From a virus: a stretch of 64,000 bases of DNA. The stretch is taken from the IMG/VR virus record IMGVR_UViG_3300025162_000021, positions 1 through 64,000 of that record; one strand, 5' to 3'. Below the pieces are notes generated by a model. It did no database searches. It saw only the letters and a list, made by a program, of their open reading frames with translations, and was not told where the DNA came from. Positions 1-8,117 of this stretch are shown in pieces (the first letter of the stretch is position 1; every line of letters starts with the position of its first letter). Both the position numbers and the translations under genes were made by a program.

Positions 1-1116
1 GAAGCTCAGGTGCTTAGGTCCATCTCCAATACACATTTGGAAACACATAAGAAAGGTAAGTGCGATGCTTGTGGGCAAGATTGTGATATAACAAGGATCC
101 AGGAGTTAGAGACCGGGGTTAAAGTTATTTCTAGGCACATTCAGGATTTAATTTCTGATGAAAATCAGGTTACGGCCCAGCATACTTCCTGTGTAGCGCG
201 TGTTAAAGAGATCGGTAAAACCTTAGATGACTTAAGGAATACTCTTTATCGTGAGAATGTGGGGGTCGAGAAAACAACAAAAAATCTTGAAAATAATCGA
301 CGTGAAATTACCCAGGATAGGCTATCTACGCAGAGTCTACAAACGATTTTACAAGAGAAAACAAGAGAATTATGTAGAATAGAACCCGAGGTCGATCAGA
401 AAGAAACATGGCTCAAAGAGAACGAATCTCGATGGCAGGCCTTAGAAACTTCTGATCCAGCTATTTATGAAGAACAACTGAAAGGCATACGCGCTAAGAT
501 TCAGGATTATAATCAAAGATTGACATCTAGGTTAGAGCGAGAAGCTTTCAACAAGAAGCTAGATGAGCAGATTCAAAAAGATTCTGACCAGGTGCAAAAG
601 CTATCTGAGAAGATAAATACTCTAGACTTAGAAATCAAAAATCTCGAGTTCGTTAAGATGTTCTACGAGACTACGTTTCCCAATTTTATCAACTCAAAGG
701 CCTGTACCTTACTGGAGTCTTATATGAATAACTTCCTCAGCACAACTAAGGAGGGATTCCAATTTAAACTTTTGTCCACGAAGAAAGGTATAGACTTTTT
801 ATATAAGGCAGACCCCGCGTCAGAATGGTTGAATGTTAAGTTAGCCTCTGGTTTTGAAACTTCGGTATCTAATCTAGCTTTTAAATGTGCCGTGGCTTTT
901 TCATACCAGTCTGGACTTTTGGTTCTCGACGAGCCTGACGCATACAGTTCTGAGTCTAATAGCGAGCGGTTATTTGAAACCTTGACCAGTATTAACGACG
1001 GATTTGAGCAGATGATTATCATTACGCATAAGACTCAGGCTATGGAATTCTTAAAGGAGAACGGCGCCAATATTTATAAAGTTACTGATGGAGTCTTCGA
1101 GCAATCTGCTGACTAA
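1..1116 (+). CDS. SbcC/Rad50/gp46-like recombination ATPase, C-terminal part
   Basis: The frame is open from base 1, so the 5' end lies outside the window; the first in-frame start-like codon is GTG at 10. What remains runs from a zinc-hook CxxC (KCDACGQ, about residue 20) through a long charged coiled coil to the C-terminal ATPase lobe. That lobe has an ABC signature-like stretch (LASGFETSVSNLAFK, about 279-293) and a Walker B (LLVLDEPDA, about 306-314), followed by a switch His (IIITHK). This is the order expected for the large subunit of the gp46/gp47 (SbcCD, Rad50/Mre11) nuclease that makes recombination intermediates for phage replication. The partner nuclease is not in the window. The family call is secure; the exact subfamily is not. 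Confidence 0.85.
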   Translation, partial: EAQVLRSISNTHLETHKKGKCDACGQDCDITRIQELETGVKVISRHIQDLISDENQVTAQHTSCVARVKEIGKTLDDLRNTLYRENVGVEKTTKNLENNRREITQDRLSTQSLQTILQEKTRELCRIEPEVDQKETWLKENESRWQALETSDPAIYEEQLKGIRAKIQDYNQRLTSRLEREAFNKKLDEQIQKDSDQVQKLSEKINTLDLEIKNLEFVKMFYETTFPNFINSKACTLLESYMNNFLSTTKEGFQFKLLSTKKGIDFLYKADPASEWLNVKLASGFETSVSNLAFKCAVAFSYQSGLLVLDEPDAYSSESNSERLFETLTSINDGFEQMIIITHKTQAMEFLKENGANIYKVTDGVFEQSAD

Positions 1117-1159
1117 TTAAATAACGCGAGCGAGTTAGCTCTATAATAAACGTAATCAA

Positions 1160-1173
1160 GGGTATAGTTACCC
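1160..1173 (+). promoter_or_regulatory. Small hairpin in 5' leader of the zinc-ribbon gene
   Basis: GGGTA-TAGT-TACCC forms a 5-bp stem with a 4-nt loop about 40 nt before the start of the next gene. A TATAAT box stands just upstream at 1142-1147, so this may be the 5' leader of a separate transcript. No good -35 is visible. A regulatory role is a guess. Confidence 0.25.
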
Positions 1174-1214
1174 ATTTGATAAAAAGTACCGTAGTGTACA
1201 AAAAGGAGAAATGT

Positions 1215-2501
1215 ATGGCAGTTTCAGATGATGCATTCAAGCAGTTTGCAGTAAAAACCGAACAGGAAGAAAGGGATCGCGCAGCTAAAGCCTCTAGCGG
1301 GGGCTATCAGCGAGATTTTGAAAATGTAAAATATTCCGGCCTTGAGAAAGGCGTAATGAAGATCATTCGTGGTCTCGGCGGAGTTCCTAATTCAGGCCAA
1401 GATAAGTTTACTTCTCGCACTGTGAGACATTCTCAGATCGTTGCAGATGATGGTAAGCGCATTCGAGTCATTCTTCCTCTCAAGACAGAGAACCCAGCTT
1501 TTATTCTATGGAAGATCATAGATAGGGTTACTGAGGTTGAGTGGGTCAATAAGGCGAAGGTATTCGTTAACGAGAGGAAGCATTCTGATATCTTTAGGAT
1601 GGTGTCTGTTAATGGGTACGCAGAGGGAACTAATCAGGCTAAGTACGACAAGGGTTGGGCTGGTCGCGATTACTTCGTGATGAATTGTATCGATCGTTCG
1701 ATGATGGATTGGCACAAGGAAAATAAGCATTCAGTTATTCTTTCGAAGCAGATCAACACAGTAAATACCGATGACGGTAAGGTACTGGAGTTTGCTGAAG
1801 AAGGTGTACCTGCTTATGGTTTCACTAATCTCTTGGCTTTGAATATCTTCAAGTTCTACGGTGATTGGTGTAATTATGATCTTGGCGTGGAGAAGCTCGG
1901 TCTTATGCAGAGCCCATTCCGACTCATTAATGCTTCGAAGCATGAGGAAGAGGTGCCTGAGGATCTTCGCGATCTCATTAAGTCTGGTCCTTTGACTGAT
2001 GAAGAGAAGTCTTGGGAGTTGTACGACCTCGATAAGATTTTCGGTGTAACTTCGTACACAAAGCTTTTCAATAAGCTGAAGTTGTCAATCGCAAAGATTG
2101 ATATGGCCCTCGGTAGTCATTACCTAGATGAGCTGAAGAGTCTCGCAGACCTAGAGGCTGCAAAGAGGAAGGAGCAGAATGAGCAAGCTGAAGCGGAGAA
2201 GGGTGCGAAAGATCCAGATGGATCCGAGTCAGCGGGTCTTAATCCTGATCCTGTACCGGAAGCTCGTCCGGCGAAGCGCCCACAGATGCAGGATGTGCCT
2301 GCTGATGTAGTTGAGCCTAAAGGATTTGCTACATTAACTCCTTCTGAGCTAAGTGGAATCACTAGTTGGGTTCCTGTAGACGGAAAGAAGTGGAATATCA
2401 AGTATAACGTTCCTGGAAAGCAGTATGAGTGTCCCCAGTGTGAAACTCCTGCCCCCGAAACTTATGCTCATTGCCCTGGTTGCGGCATGTCTTTTGCGTG
2501 A
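1215..2501 (+). CDS. Zinc-ribbon protein, possible ssDNA-binding protein
   Basis: 428 aa from ATG 1215, chosen because AAGGAG sits 7 nt upstream; an in-frame start at 1176 has no such site. A mixed globular body is followed by a low-complexity Glu/Ala/Pro linker (about residues 315-370) and a C-terminal zinc ribbon with two CxxC pairs (YECPQCE and HCPGCGMSF). The stretch DYFVMNCIDRSMMDWHK with nearby basic and aromatic residues resembles phage gp32-type single-stranded DNA-binding proteins. The position after a gp46-like gene and close to helicase genes fits, but this is inference and I do not recognise the family securely. The alternative is a virion or assembly protein of unknown role. Confidence 0.5.
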   Translation: MAVSDDAFKQFAVKTEQEERDRAAKASSGGYQRDFENVKYSGLEKGVMKIIRGLGGVPNSGQDKFTSRTVRHSQIVADDGKRIRVILPLKTENPAFILWKIIDRVTEVEWVNKAKVFVNERKHSDIFRMVSVNGYAEGTNQAKYDKGWAGRDYFVMNCIDRSMMDWHKENKHSVILSKQINTVNTDDGKVLEFAEEGVPAYGFTNLLALNIFKFYGDWCNYDLGVEKLGLMQSPFRLINASKHEEEVPEDLRDLIKSGPLTDEEKSWELYDLDKIFGVTSYTKLFNKLKLSIAKIDMALGSHYLDELKSLADLEAAKRKEQNEQAEAEKGAKDPDGSESAGLNPDPVPEARPAKRPQMQDVPADVVEPKGFATLTPSELSGITSWVPVDGKKWNIKYNVPGKQYECPQCETPAPETYAHCPGCGMSFA

Positions 2502-2516
2502 GAAGGATAATCACAA

Positions 2517-2762
2517 ATGAGAGTATACGATAGAAACAATAAAGAGATTACTGTAGGCACAGAGATTGTGTGGGCTTCAAAGCACGGTTGTCGGGCGGTA
2601 TTGAAGCGAGGAATCGTCGAACAGATATCTATGGAGGGTATCAAGGCGAGAATCTCTAATTTCTCCTGGGGGAGAAATGAGGGAGTATATCTTGCCAGAC
2701 TTCCTTTCTCTCTATGGCGTAAGCCTGAGGATGATATTCGTACCGAAGCCGAAGTGATCTAA
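2517..2762 (+). CDS. Small hypothetical protein
   Basis: 81 aa, start ATG 2517, 15 nt after the previous stop with an AAGGATAA ribosome site. The protein is basic and beta-rich (GTEIVWASKHG, RAVLKRGIVEQI), reminiscent of small SH3/KOW-like folds, but no family is recognised. It is the last gene before a clear terminator, so it is co-transcribed with the zinc-ribbon gene. Confidence 0.6.
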   Translation: MRVYDRNNKEITVGTEIVWASKHGCRAVLKRGIVEQISMEGIKARISNFSWGRNEGVYLARLPFSLWRKPEDDIRTEAEVI

Positions 2763-2783
2763 AGAGAAATAAAGACTTTTACA

Positions 2784-2815
2784 ATAGCCGTTCGAAAGAA
2801 CGGCTATATTTATTT
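2784..2815 (+). terminator. Rho-independent terminator
   Basis: ATAGCCGTTC (2784-2793), loop GAAA, GAACGGCTAT (2798-2807), then an AT-rich tail with T runs. The perfect 10-bp stem with a GNRA tetraloop closes the transcript before queE. Confidence 0.85.
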
Positions 2816-2833
2816 ATAAGAGAGGTGTCGACA

Positions 2834-4696
2834 ATGGAGTTGAATGTAGCTGAGATGTTCGGTCCCGTGCTTCAGGGAGAAGGCAAGTCTCTCGGCGAGC
2901 CAGCTTTCTTTCTGAGGCTATCGAATTGTAATCTTATGTCCATAGGGTATAATCGAGGAATTTCTCAGCCAAAGATATGGATGAATAAAGGTGGAGAGAA
3001 AAATATACAAGATGTAAAGCCTGATGATGTAATCTGGGCCACAAATGAAAACGGAAATCTCGTTGAAACAAAAGTTCTATCAGTATTCGAATACGACATC
3101 AAAGATAGAGTTGAGCTAATAGTCGAAGGGATAGATCACCCTGTTTACTGCTCAGGGGAGCACCCCTGGCTAACAAATCAAGGGTGGAAGAGAGCTGACG
3201 AGCTTCTTAAAGACGATGAAATAATGCATTTTTCTAAGAAGCAGATTCAATCAGAAAGAATGAAAAAGTATAACCCTATTCATGATCCAGATACTATGAA
3301 AAGACATATTGAAAATACGAACTGGACAACTCAGGGAGAAAAAATTAAAGGTGATATTCAAAGAAGGAAAGCTGCAGACACTTATGTAGACGCCGTTACT
3401 TCCATGAGACGCAATAATCCAGAAAAGTATGCAGAGATGAATAAAAATACCTCAGTAAGAATGACAACTAATAATCCAATGTTTAATCAGGAAGTAGTTA
3501 AAAAAAGTAGAGGGACCCACCAGAATATAAATCAATATTACCCCTTTATGTCCAAATCAGAGAAAGATTTTTCTAATATTGCTATGAAAATGGGGCTGCC
3601 AGTTAAGTATATTGGAAGATTTGATCTTCAGATTAAACACAAGAGTAAAACATACTACCCTGATTTTATAATTGAGGGGACAAATAGACTTCTGGAAATA
3701 TACTACTCAAAAGGGAAATTATATTCTCACAGGAATGAACAGTGGAAAAAAGAAAGGCTGGAGGCCTTCGAGGCTAATGGCTATTCCTGCACGTTTGTAA
3801 ATTGTTCCGAGAGCAATATTAATGATATTAAAGATTTAATATCCACCGAAATAAAAATGCAGAACGGGGTAAAGATTATATCTGTAACAAAAGTTAATCA
3901 ATTTAAAACCCATTATGAGGGAGAAAAATCGTTATCTAATTCCGATACCCAGTTCAATATTACCACTAAGCCGATGAGAGCAATTGATATTATGTGTTAC
4001 CCTTATCATAATTTCATAGTTGATGGAATGGTTACGCATAATTGCGGCGGTCATAACGGTGAGAAAGTTCGCGATGGGTCCGCTACTTGGTGGTGTGACT
4101 CTGAAAAGATTTGGCGAGAAAGTAAATCGTATACTCCTGGTGAAATTATTGAATATATTAAGGACGCGGGTGAGCTTGATAATATTAGATCTGGATCTAC
4201 TCACTTAGTTATTACTGGCGGCGAGCCTCTCTTACGCAGGAATATCGATCCGCTAAAACTACTTATTGAAATGCTGAGGTATGATAATCTCGCAGATCAG
4301 ACATTCTATCCTTATATTGAGGTTGAGACGAACGGCACTTGCTCAACAGAAGACTTCTTGGATACGTATGTTGATCAGGTTAATTGTAGCCCTAAACTAG
4401 CTAATAGTGGTGTGCCTCGAGAGCAAAGAATTAAGCAGGATGCTATTGAGGAGATAAAGAATCATCTTAACTCTTGGTTCAAATTCGTTGTTAGCAAACC
4501 TGAAGATTGGAATGAGATCGAGAAAGATTTCTTGCCACTTATATTTAAGGATCAGATCATACTGATGCCTGCGGGAGCATCTCGCGAGGATCTTTTAGTT
4601 ACGAGTCCTATTGTATGGGAGATGGCTTGCAAGCATAACGTCAAGGCTACAACAAGACTGCAGACCATAACTTGGGATAAGAGAGTTGGCGTATGA
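2834..4696 (+). CDS. queE: QueE, 7-carboxy-7-deazaguanine synthase, interrupted by an intein
   Basis: Radical SAM enzyme that makes 7-carboxy-7-deazaguanine from carboxy-tetrahydropterin in preQ0 synthesis. Start ATG 2834 is preferred over GTG 2825 because GAGGT lies 8 nt before it. N-terminal MFGPVLQGEG and the FLRLSNCNL cluster motif are typical; the C-terminal extein has VITGGEPLL (SAM binding) and YIEVETNGT. A 368-aa intein splits the iron-sulphur motif; the mature protein would be about 252 aa, a normal QueE length. After splicing the cysteines read CxxxC, then 16 residues, then WWCDS, so there is an extended loop between the second and third cysteines rather than the usual two residues. 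The ATGA overlap with the next gene shows coupling. Confidence 0.93.
   Translation: MELNVAEMFGPVLQGEGKSLGEPAFFLRLSNCNLMSIGYNRGISQPKIWMNKGGEKNIQDVKPDDVIWATNENGNLVETKVLSVFEYDIKDRVELIVEGIDHPVYCSGEHPWLTNQGWKRADELLKDDEIMHFSKKQIQSERMKKYNPIHDPDTMKRHIENTNWTTQGEKIKGDIQRRKAADTYVDAVTSMRRNNPEKYAEMNKNTSVRMTTNNPMFNQEVVKKSRGTHQNINQYYPFMSKSEKDFSNIAMKMGLPVKYIGRFDLQIKHKSKTYYPDFIIEGTNRLLEIYYSKGKLYSHRNEQWKKERLEAFEANGYSCTFVNCSESNINDIKDLISTEIKMQNGVKIISVTKVNQFKTHYEGEKSLSNSDTQFNITTKPMRAIDIMCYPYHNFIVDGMVTHNCGGHNGEKVRDGSATWWCDSEKIWRESKSYTPGEIIEYIKDAGELDNIRSGSTHLVITGGEPLLRRNIDPLKLLIEMLRYDNLADQTFYPYIEVETNGTCSTEDFLDTYVDQVNCSPKLANSGVPREQRIKQDAIEEIKNHLNSWFKFVVSKPEDWNEIEKDFLPLIFKDQIILMPAGASREDLLVTSPIVWEMACKHNVKATTRLQTITWDKRVGV
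2939..4042 (+). mobile_element. Intein in QueE with Vsr-like (EDxHD) endonuclease domain
   Basis: In-frame 368-aa insertion. The Hint splicing domain shows KIWMNKGGEKNIQDVKPDDV near the start, block B EHPWLTNQGW, and a C-terminal HNFIVDGMVTHN followed by Cys as the +1 residue. The first intein residue is probably Ser (codon 2939-2941) after extein CNLM; the exact left junction is inferred. The middle holds a NUMOD3-like DNA-binding stretch (TTNNPMFNQEVVKKSRGTHQ) and a nuclease with SKSEKDF, YYPDFIIEG, LEIYYSKG and a downstream His. That pattern fits the EDxHD/Vsr-like homing endonucleases rather than LAGLIDADG. Confidence 0.85.
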
Positions 4697-5091
4697 TATT
4701 GGACAACGTATTCGTATTACCTATCATTCGAAGAAATTATCCCTCTTCCATAAAGGGAGAACTTTCACAAGAATTTCCTATTCAGGAGGACACTCGAGTT
4801 TTCTTGGGAGACTTTGCTTACGATAGAATGGAGATTTCTGGAGGATGGTATCATTCTTTCCTGAAGGGATGGAAATGGGATCCCTGGCAACTAATCAATG
4901 TAAAAGGGAAAGTTTCTAGATATGAGTCTAAGGGATTATTTAATCTAATACCAACTACTTTAACGTCCACAGAAATTATTGACACTTGTGATTCTATCGC
5001 CGACGAGCTCCCAGAGCCTATTCGTATTGCCTGGGAGCTTCGATGCGAAGTGTATAACAATGCACATCCGGAGATAAAGATAAATGAGTAA
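4693..5091 (+). CDS. Hypothetical protein downstream of queE
   Basis: 132 aa, ATGA overlap with queE, so it is translationally coupled. No signal peptide or membrane segment. It is rich in aromatic residues (GGWYHSFLKGWKWDPW). The place in the operon invites a QueD assignment, but the His/Cys zinc and catalytic motifs of QueD are absent, so I leave the function open. Confidence 0.6.
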   Translation: MILDNVFVLPIIRRNYPSSIKGELSQEFPIQEDTRVFLGDFAYDRMEISGGWYHSFLKGWKWDPWQLINVKGKVSRYESKGLFNLIPTTLTSTEIIDTCDSIADELPEPIRIAWELRCEVYNNAHPEIKINE

Positions 5092-5317
5092 AATGATGGG
5101 TTTCGAATGCGTTGTGCGCGGCTTACGTATCGAGAGGCTGATGAAGAGAACATCGTGGCCAGATAATATATACATTACTTTCAAAGATAAAGAAGTTCGT
5201 CAGTATGCTATTCAGGAAGATGGGCATGATATGCATCAGCAATATATGGCATCTGGAGAAGATATATTAGCTACAGACTGGGAGATTTCTCCACGTGATC
5301 CTAGTTACAGAGGTTAA
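5084..5317 (+). CDS. DUF2829/Tad2-like small protein, first copy
   Basis: 77 aa; overlaps the previous gene by 8 nt. Pattern: a short N-terminal helix, R-x-SWPD, a variable middle, then YMASGEDILATDWEI, which is the hallmark ending of the DUF2829 (Thoeris anti-defence 2-like) family (W...D-hL-A-x-DW). Known Tad2 proteins sequester the nucleotide signal of Thoeris immunity; whether this copy does so is inference. The N-terminus matches the family less well than the copy at 59966. It is adjacent (0 nt) to the helicase loader gene and so expressed with replication genes. Confidence 0.55.
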   Translation: MSKMMGFECVVRGLRIERLMKRTSWPDNIYITFKDKEVRQYAIQEDGHDMHQQYMASGEDILATDWEISPRDPSYRG

Positions 5318-6094
5318 ATGAAAGACTTCATACAATGCAGAACATGCGCAAAAAAGCCTGGACCTAAAAATATGCCAGGCTTTTTTTACGTAGACTTAGA
5401 AAATGGACAGCAAGCCATAGCAGAGTGTTCTTGCCACAAGAGATTTGTCAAGGAAGAACTTAATAGAATCAAAGCAAGTAAGGCTGGGCTTTGGTACTCT
5501 GATTATACTCCGGCGAATGATTATGTGGGAACTAAAAGTTTACAGAATGTAGAACACTTAGAAGAGTATATCAGATTTTTTAAATCTCCTGCCTACTCTA
5601 GTTCCATCATATATATGCACGGCCCCAATGGATCCCAAAAGACGACGTTAGCTCAGTGGGTCGGTTTGAGCCTTCTTCGTAAGGGATTTAAGGTCAAATA
5701 TATTCTTATGCAGTATCTTGTATCGAAGTTAGCTAACGAGAACTTTGAGACTGATGAAGAGGCTATTAAAGAACTCGAGGATCTGAAGAATGTAGATTGT
5801 CTCATTATAGACGAGGCCTTAGATAAAAATAAGGTGACCCTGTATAAGTCAGGATACCAGTTGCCCTTCTTGGAGTCTTTCATTAGAGATAGAGTAGATT
5901 ATAGGAAAAAAGGCATTGTATTCGTTAGCAACGTAGCGCCTAGTGATATTGAGAGCCAAGGATTCGGCAAATCTATACAAGACTTTATAGTTAGGAACAC
6001 TGTTCCCAAAGAAACAGATCTTTTATTTAAAGATGTGTATCATCAGGTTAAGTCCTCTTTTGATGTTGATAAGTTGTTTAAGGGGAATAAATGA
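5318..6094 (+). CDS. DnaC-like helicase loader ATPase
   Basis: 258 aa. The N-terminal zinc-binding region carries CRTC (residues 7-10) and CSC (37-39). It is followed by a P-loop ATPase: Walker A GPNGSQKT (102-109, with Gln where Gly or Ser is usual), Walker B VDCLIIDEAL, then a sensor-like FVSNVAP. The architecture matches phage DnaC/DnaI-type loaders that deliver the replicative helicase, and the very next gene, overlapping by ATGA, is a DnaB-like helicase. A strong terminator-like hairpin lies inside the first 25 codons (5350-5386), which may attenuate expression of loader and helicase. Confidence 0.8.
   Translation: MKDFIQCRTCAKKPGPKNMPGFFYVDLENGQQAIAECSCHKRFVKEELNRIKASKAGLWYSDYTPANDYVGTKSLQNVEHLEEYIRFFKSPAYSSSIIYMHGPNGSQKTTLAQWVGLSLLRKGFKVKYILMQYLVSKLANENFETDEEAIKELEDLKNVDCLIIDEALDKNKVTLYKSGYQLPFLESFIRDRVDYRKKGIVFVSNVAPSDIESQGFGKSIQDFIVRNTVPKETDLLFKDVYHQVKSSFDVDKLFKGNK
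5350..5386 (+). terminator. Intragenic terminator-like hairpin in the helicase loader gene
   Basis: AAAAAAGCCTGG (5350-5361), 13-nt loop, CCAGGCTTTTTT (5375-5386) plus one further T. This is a perfect 12-bp stem with A and T tracts, so it could act on either strand. It starts only 33 nt into the coding region. Confidence 0.6.
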
Positions 6095-7482
6095 AAAGAT
6101 CTAATCAAGACTTCATAGTACCGGCAGAATTTCAAGTACTGAAAATCCTTATTGACAACGAAGTCGATTGCCAGATTCTAAATGAGGGAATGTTTCCTCA
6201 TGAGGAAGCTAAAGCTCTCTTTCAGTCAGTAATGAAATTGAAAGACAAGGGCGAGTCTATAACTGAAGGATCTTTACTACGAGAAGCTAACTTCCTCAAC
6301 GACGATATCGACTTGCCTATGATCAAGAGTCTGATGGATCATAAGGCCGACCTCTCTAATTGGTTTCCGGCTATAGAGACCTTGCGGAAAGCTAGTATTA
6401 AGTATCAGTTGAACTTAGCTTTCAATAAGTTAGCCGAGACGACTAGTTTACCGGACGACTTAGAGTCTACTGGTATAAGTAACTCTCTATACGAAGCTCA
6501 ACAGGTTTTGTCTCGCGGTAGTAAAGCTACTGAGTCTAAGACTTTGGAAGAATGCTTAGACGATTATAAAGACGTTCTGGAAATGAGACGTTTAGGAAAG
6601 TACTATCCTTTCGGCGATCAGTTCCTTGATTCTCATTTGACGAAGAAGGCAGCGCCCGGGCAAGTCATCATGGTTGCTGGTTCGACAGGCACAGGTAAAT
6701 CAGCGTACGCTTTAAATATTCTAAATGGTATGATTAACTTAGGTCAGCCATGTATGTACTTCTCCTTGGAAATGGATACGGAGTCGACCTTCGATAGACT
6801 ATTAGCAATGAGAACTAGCGTGCCTGTTGAAGGCTGGTATACATCTGGCAATCAAATAAATCCTCTTCTGCGAAAGCTTGAAGAGGAGCGAAAGCTCTTA
6901 GAGAATAAGCCGTTCAGGTTTATCGATGATCCCAATGTCGATCTCGGTACTATACAATCTCTCATTCGAGAATTCAAGATGGTATATAGGGTCGATTACA
7001 TTTTTGTCGTTATTGACTTGGTGACTATGGTGAAGGAATTCTCTATGATGACCGGACAAAAGTCTTTAGCGAATGCTATAGAATTCGCGGTTAATAGGCT
7101 GAATGCTATGGCCAAGACAGAGAACGTGTGTTTCATGTGTGTGGCTCAGATGAATAGAGAGGCGGATAAAGAAAAGATAACTGAAATTGAAGATATTGAT
7201 AAATTGAAGCCTACGCTAAACCATATCAAGAATAGTAATGCTATGGCAGAGCGAGCGAGAACAGTGCTATCTATATTTAGGGGCAAGTATTACGCGGACA
7301 GATATTTTCCAGATGACGAGGCAGTAGAGTATATGGACGATATCATGGAAGTATCTATTTTGAAGCAAAGCCAAGGAAGAGTTGGCTCTATAGGTAAGTA
7401 TTTGTTCGAAGGTGAGTGTTTTCAATTGAAGCCTTACATAGAAGCAGACCACATTGATACTAATTCTGTAGGCGAATACTGA
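6091..7482 (+). CDS. DnaB-like replicative helicase
   Basis: 463 aa, ATGA overlap with the loader gene. The N-terminal helical domain (about 1-115, DnaB-N type) is followed by a linker and the RecA-like helicase core: Walker A AGSTGTGKS (196-204), FSLEMDTESTFDRLLA (the conserved SLEM region), and Walker B (VVIDLV). The motif-3/4 region (CVAQMNREADKEK) and the arginine-rich end (MAERARTVLSIFRGKYY) are also present. It unwinds DNA at the phage fork. No intein is present here, unlike many phage DnaB genes. Confidence 0.88.
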   Translation: MKRSNQDFIVPAEFQVLKILIDNEVDCQILNEGMFPHEEAKALFQSVMKLKDKGESITEGSLLREANFLNDDIDLPMIKSLMDHKADLSNWFPAIETLRKASIKYQLNLAFNKLAETTSLPDDLESTGISNSLYEAQQVLSRGSKATESKTLEECLDDYKDVLEMRRLGKYYPFGDQFLDSHLTKKAAPGQVIMVAGSTGTGKSAYALNILNGMINLGQPCMYFSLEMDTESTFDRLLAMRTSVPVEGWYTSGNQINPLLRKLEEERKLLENKPFRFIDDPNVDLGTIQSLIREFKMVYRVDYIFVVIDLVTMVKEFSMMTGQKSLANAIEFAVNRLNAMAKTENVCFMCVAQMNREADKEKITEIEDIDKLKPTLNHIKNSNAMAERARTVLSIFRGKYYADRYFPDDEAVEYMDDIMEVSILKQSQGRVGSIGKYLFEGECFQLKPYIEADHIDTNSVGEY

Positions 7483-7501
7483 AAAAATCAGCAAAATAAG
7501 C

Positions 7502-7541
7502 GCCACCTAAGCGCTTCTTCGCCGTATATTATATACGTACG
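7502..7541 (+). promoter_or_regulatory. Putative promoter, first copy of a shared 40-nt block
   Basis: GCCACC (7502-7507), exactly 17 nt, then TATATTATATA (7525-7535) and GTA. The same elements with the same spacing recur at 63304-63343, each time just before a short GC-richer gene. The -35/17/-10 geometry suggests a promoter. It also overlaps a weak hairpin (AAGCG/CGCTT). Confidence 0.5.
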
Positions 7542-7551
7542 AGGTGACAAG

Positions 7552-8046
7552 ATGCGGTGGTGGTTGTGGAAAGGATTCCCTTTCAGACGGTTCGAGTGCT
7601 GGCCAGGTCAGTACGCCGCTACCGAAGAGCGCTGGCCTGGTGAGATTGGCCGGTTTCCGGAAAGTCCTGCGGAAAAACAGGCCAGAATGGAAAGTCACAC
7701 CTATCGTTGCGACGATGGAACAATTTACGTATACGGGGTGTACCAGGGTAGGTGGAAGCCAGCGGAAACCAAGAAAGAGGAGCCCAGGCCGTCATTTACC
7801 TATTCCTACAGCGAGAAACCTCGCCCCTCGGAATCTAAGATTCTAGCCCAGTACCGGGAGGATTACGCTAATCTCGGCCTATCTTACGGTGCGTCGTATA
7901 ATCAGGCCCACGAGGCCTACAGGGCTCTCTTGAAGCGCTACCATCCCGATGTCAATCCTGGAAAGGGTTCTACGGAAATGACGCAAAAAATAAATACTTC
8001 CTGGAGGAATATAGAGAGGTACTTAAAAAGTTACCAAGCAGCCTGA
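7552..8046 (+). CDS. J-domain (DnaJ-like) protein
   Basis: 164 aa from ATG 7552 with GAGGTG upstream. The N-terminal half is basic and aromatic with no known fold. The C-terminal 60 residues form a J domain: helix II AYRALLKRY, the diagnostic HPD (131-133), NPGKGSTEMTQ, and a helix III (INTSWRNIERY). J domains stimulate the ATPase of DnaK-type Hsp70, so the protein may recruit the host chaperone to a phage step such as replication or head assembly. Its composition is richer in G+C than its neighbours, and it has its own promoter and terminator, so it is a single-gene unit. Confidence 0.8.
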   Translation: MRWWLWKGFPFRRFECWPGQYAATEERWPGEIGRFPESPAEKQARMESHTYRCDDGTIYVYGVYQGRWKPAETKKEEPRPSFTYSYSEKPRPSESKILAQYREDYANLGLSYGASYNQAHEAYRALLKRYHPDVNPGKGSTEMTQKINTSWRNIERYLKSYQAA

Positions 8047-8065
8047 TCTGAATCTCAAATAACCC

Positions 8066-8098
8066 AATAGCCGGTTTGATCGACCGGCTATTATTTTT
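8066..8098 (+). terminator. Rho-independent terminator
   Basis: AATAGCCGGT (8066-8075), 7-nt loop, ACCGGCTATT (8083-8092), then ATTTTTAT. Ends the J-domain gene. Confidence 0.85.
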
Positions 8099-8117
8099 AT
8101 GTTCGAAGGAGAATTTT

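Noticed and set aside
4693-5091. Gene after queE considered as QueD
   Set aside because: The His and Cys motifs of QueD are missing; left as hypothetical.
7498-7516. AAGCG...CGCTT hairpin considered as a terminator of the helicase gene
   Set aside because: Only a 5-6 bp stem, no T tract, and the sequence is part of the promoter-like block shared with 63.3 kb.
7544-7846. 100-aa frame overlapping the J-domain gene
   Set aside because: Different frame of the same region; the J-domain frame has the better start and a diagnostic HPD motif.
8076-8117. Longer start for the lytic transglycosylase
   Set aside because: The upstream codons lie in the terminator hairpin and would spoil the signal peptide.
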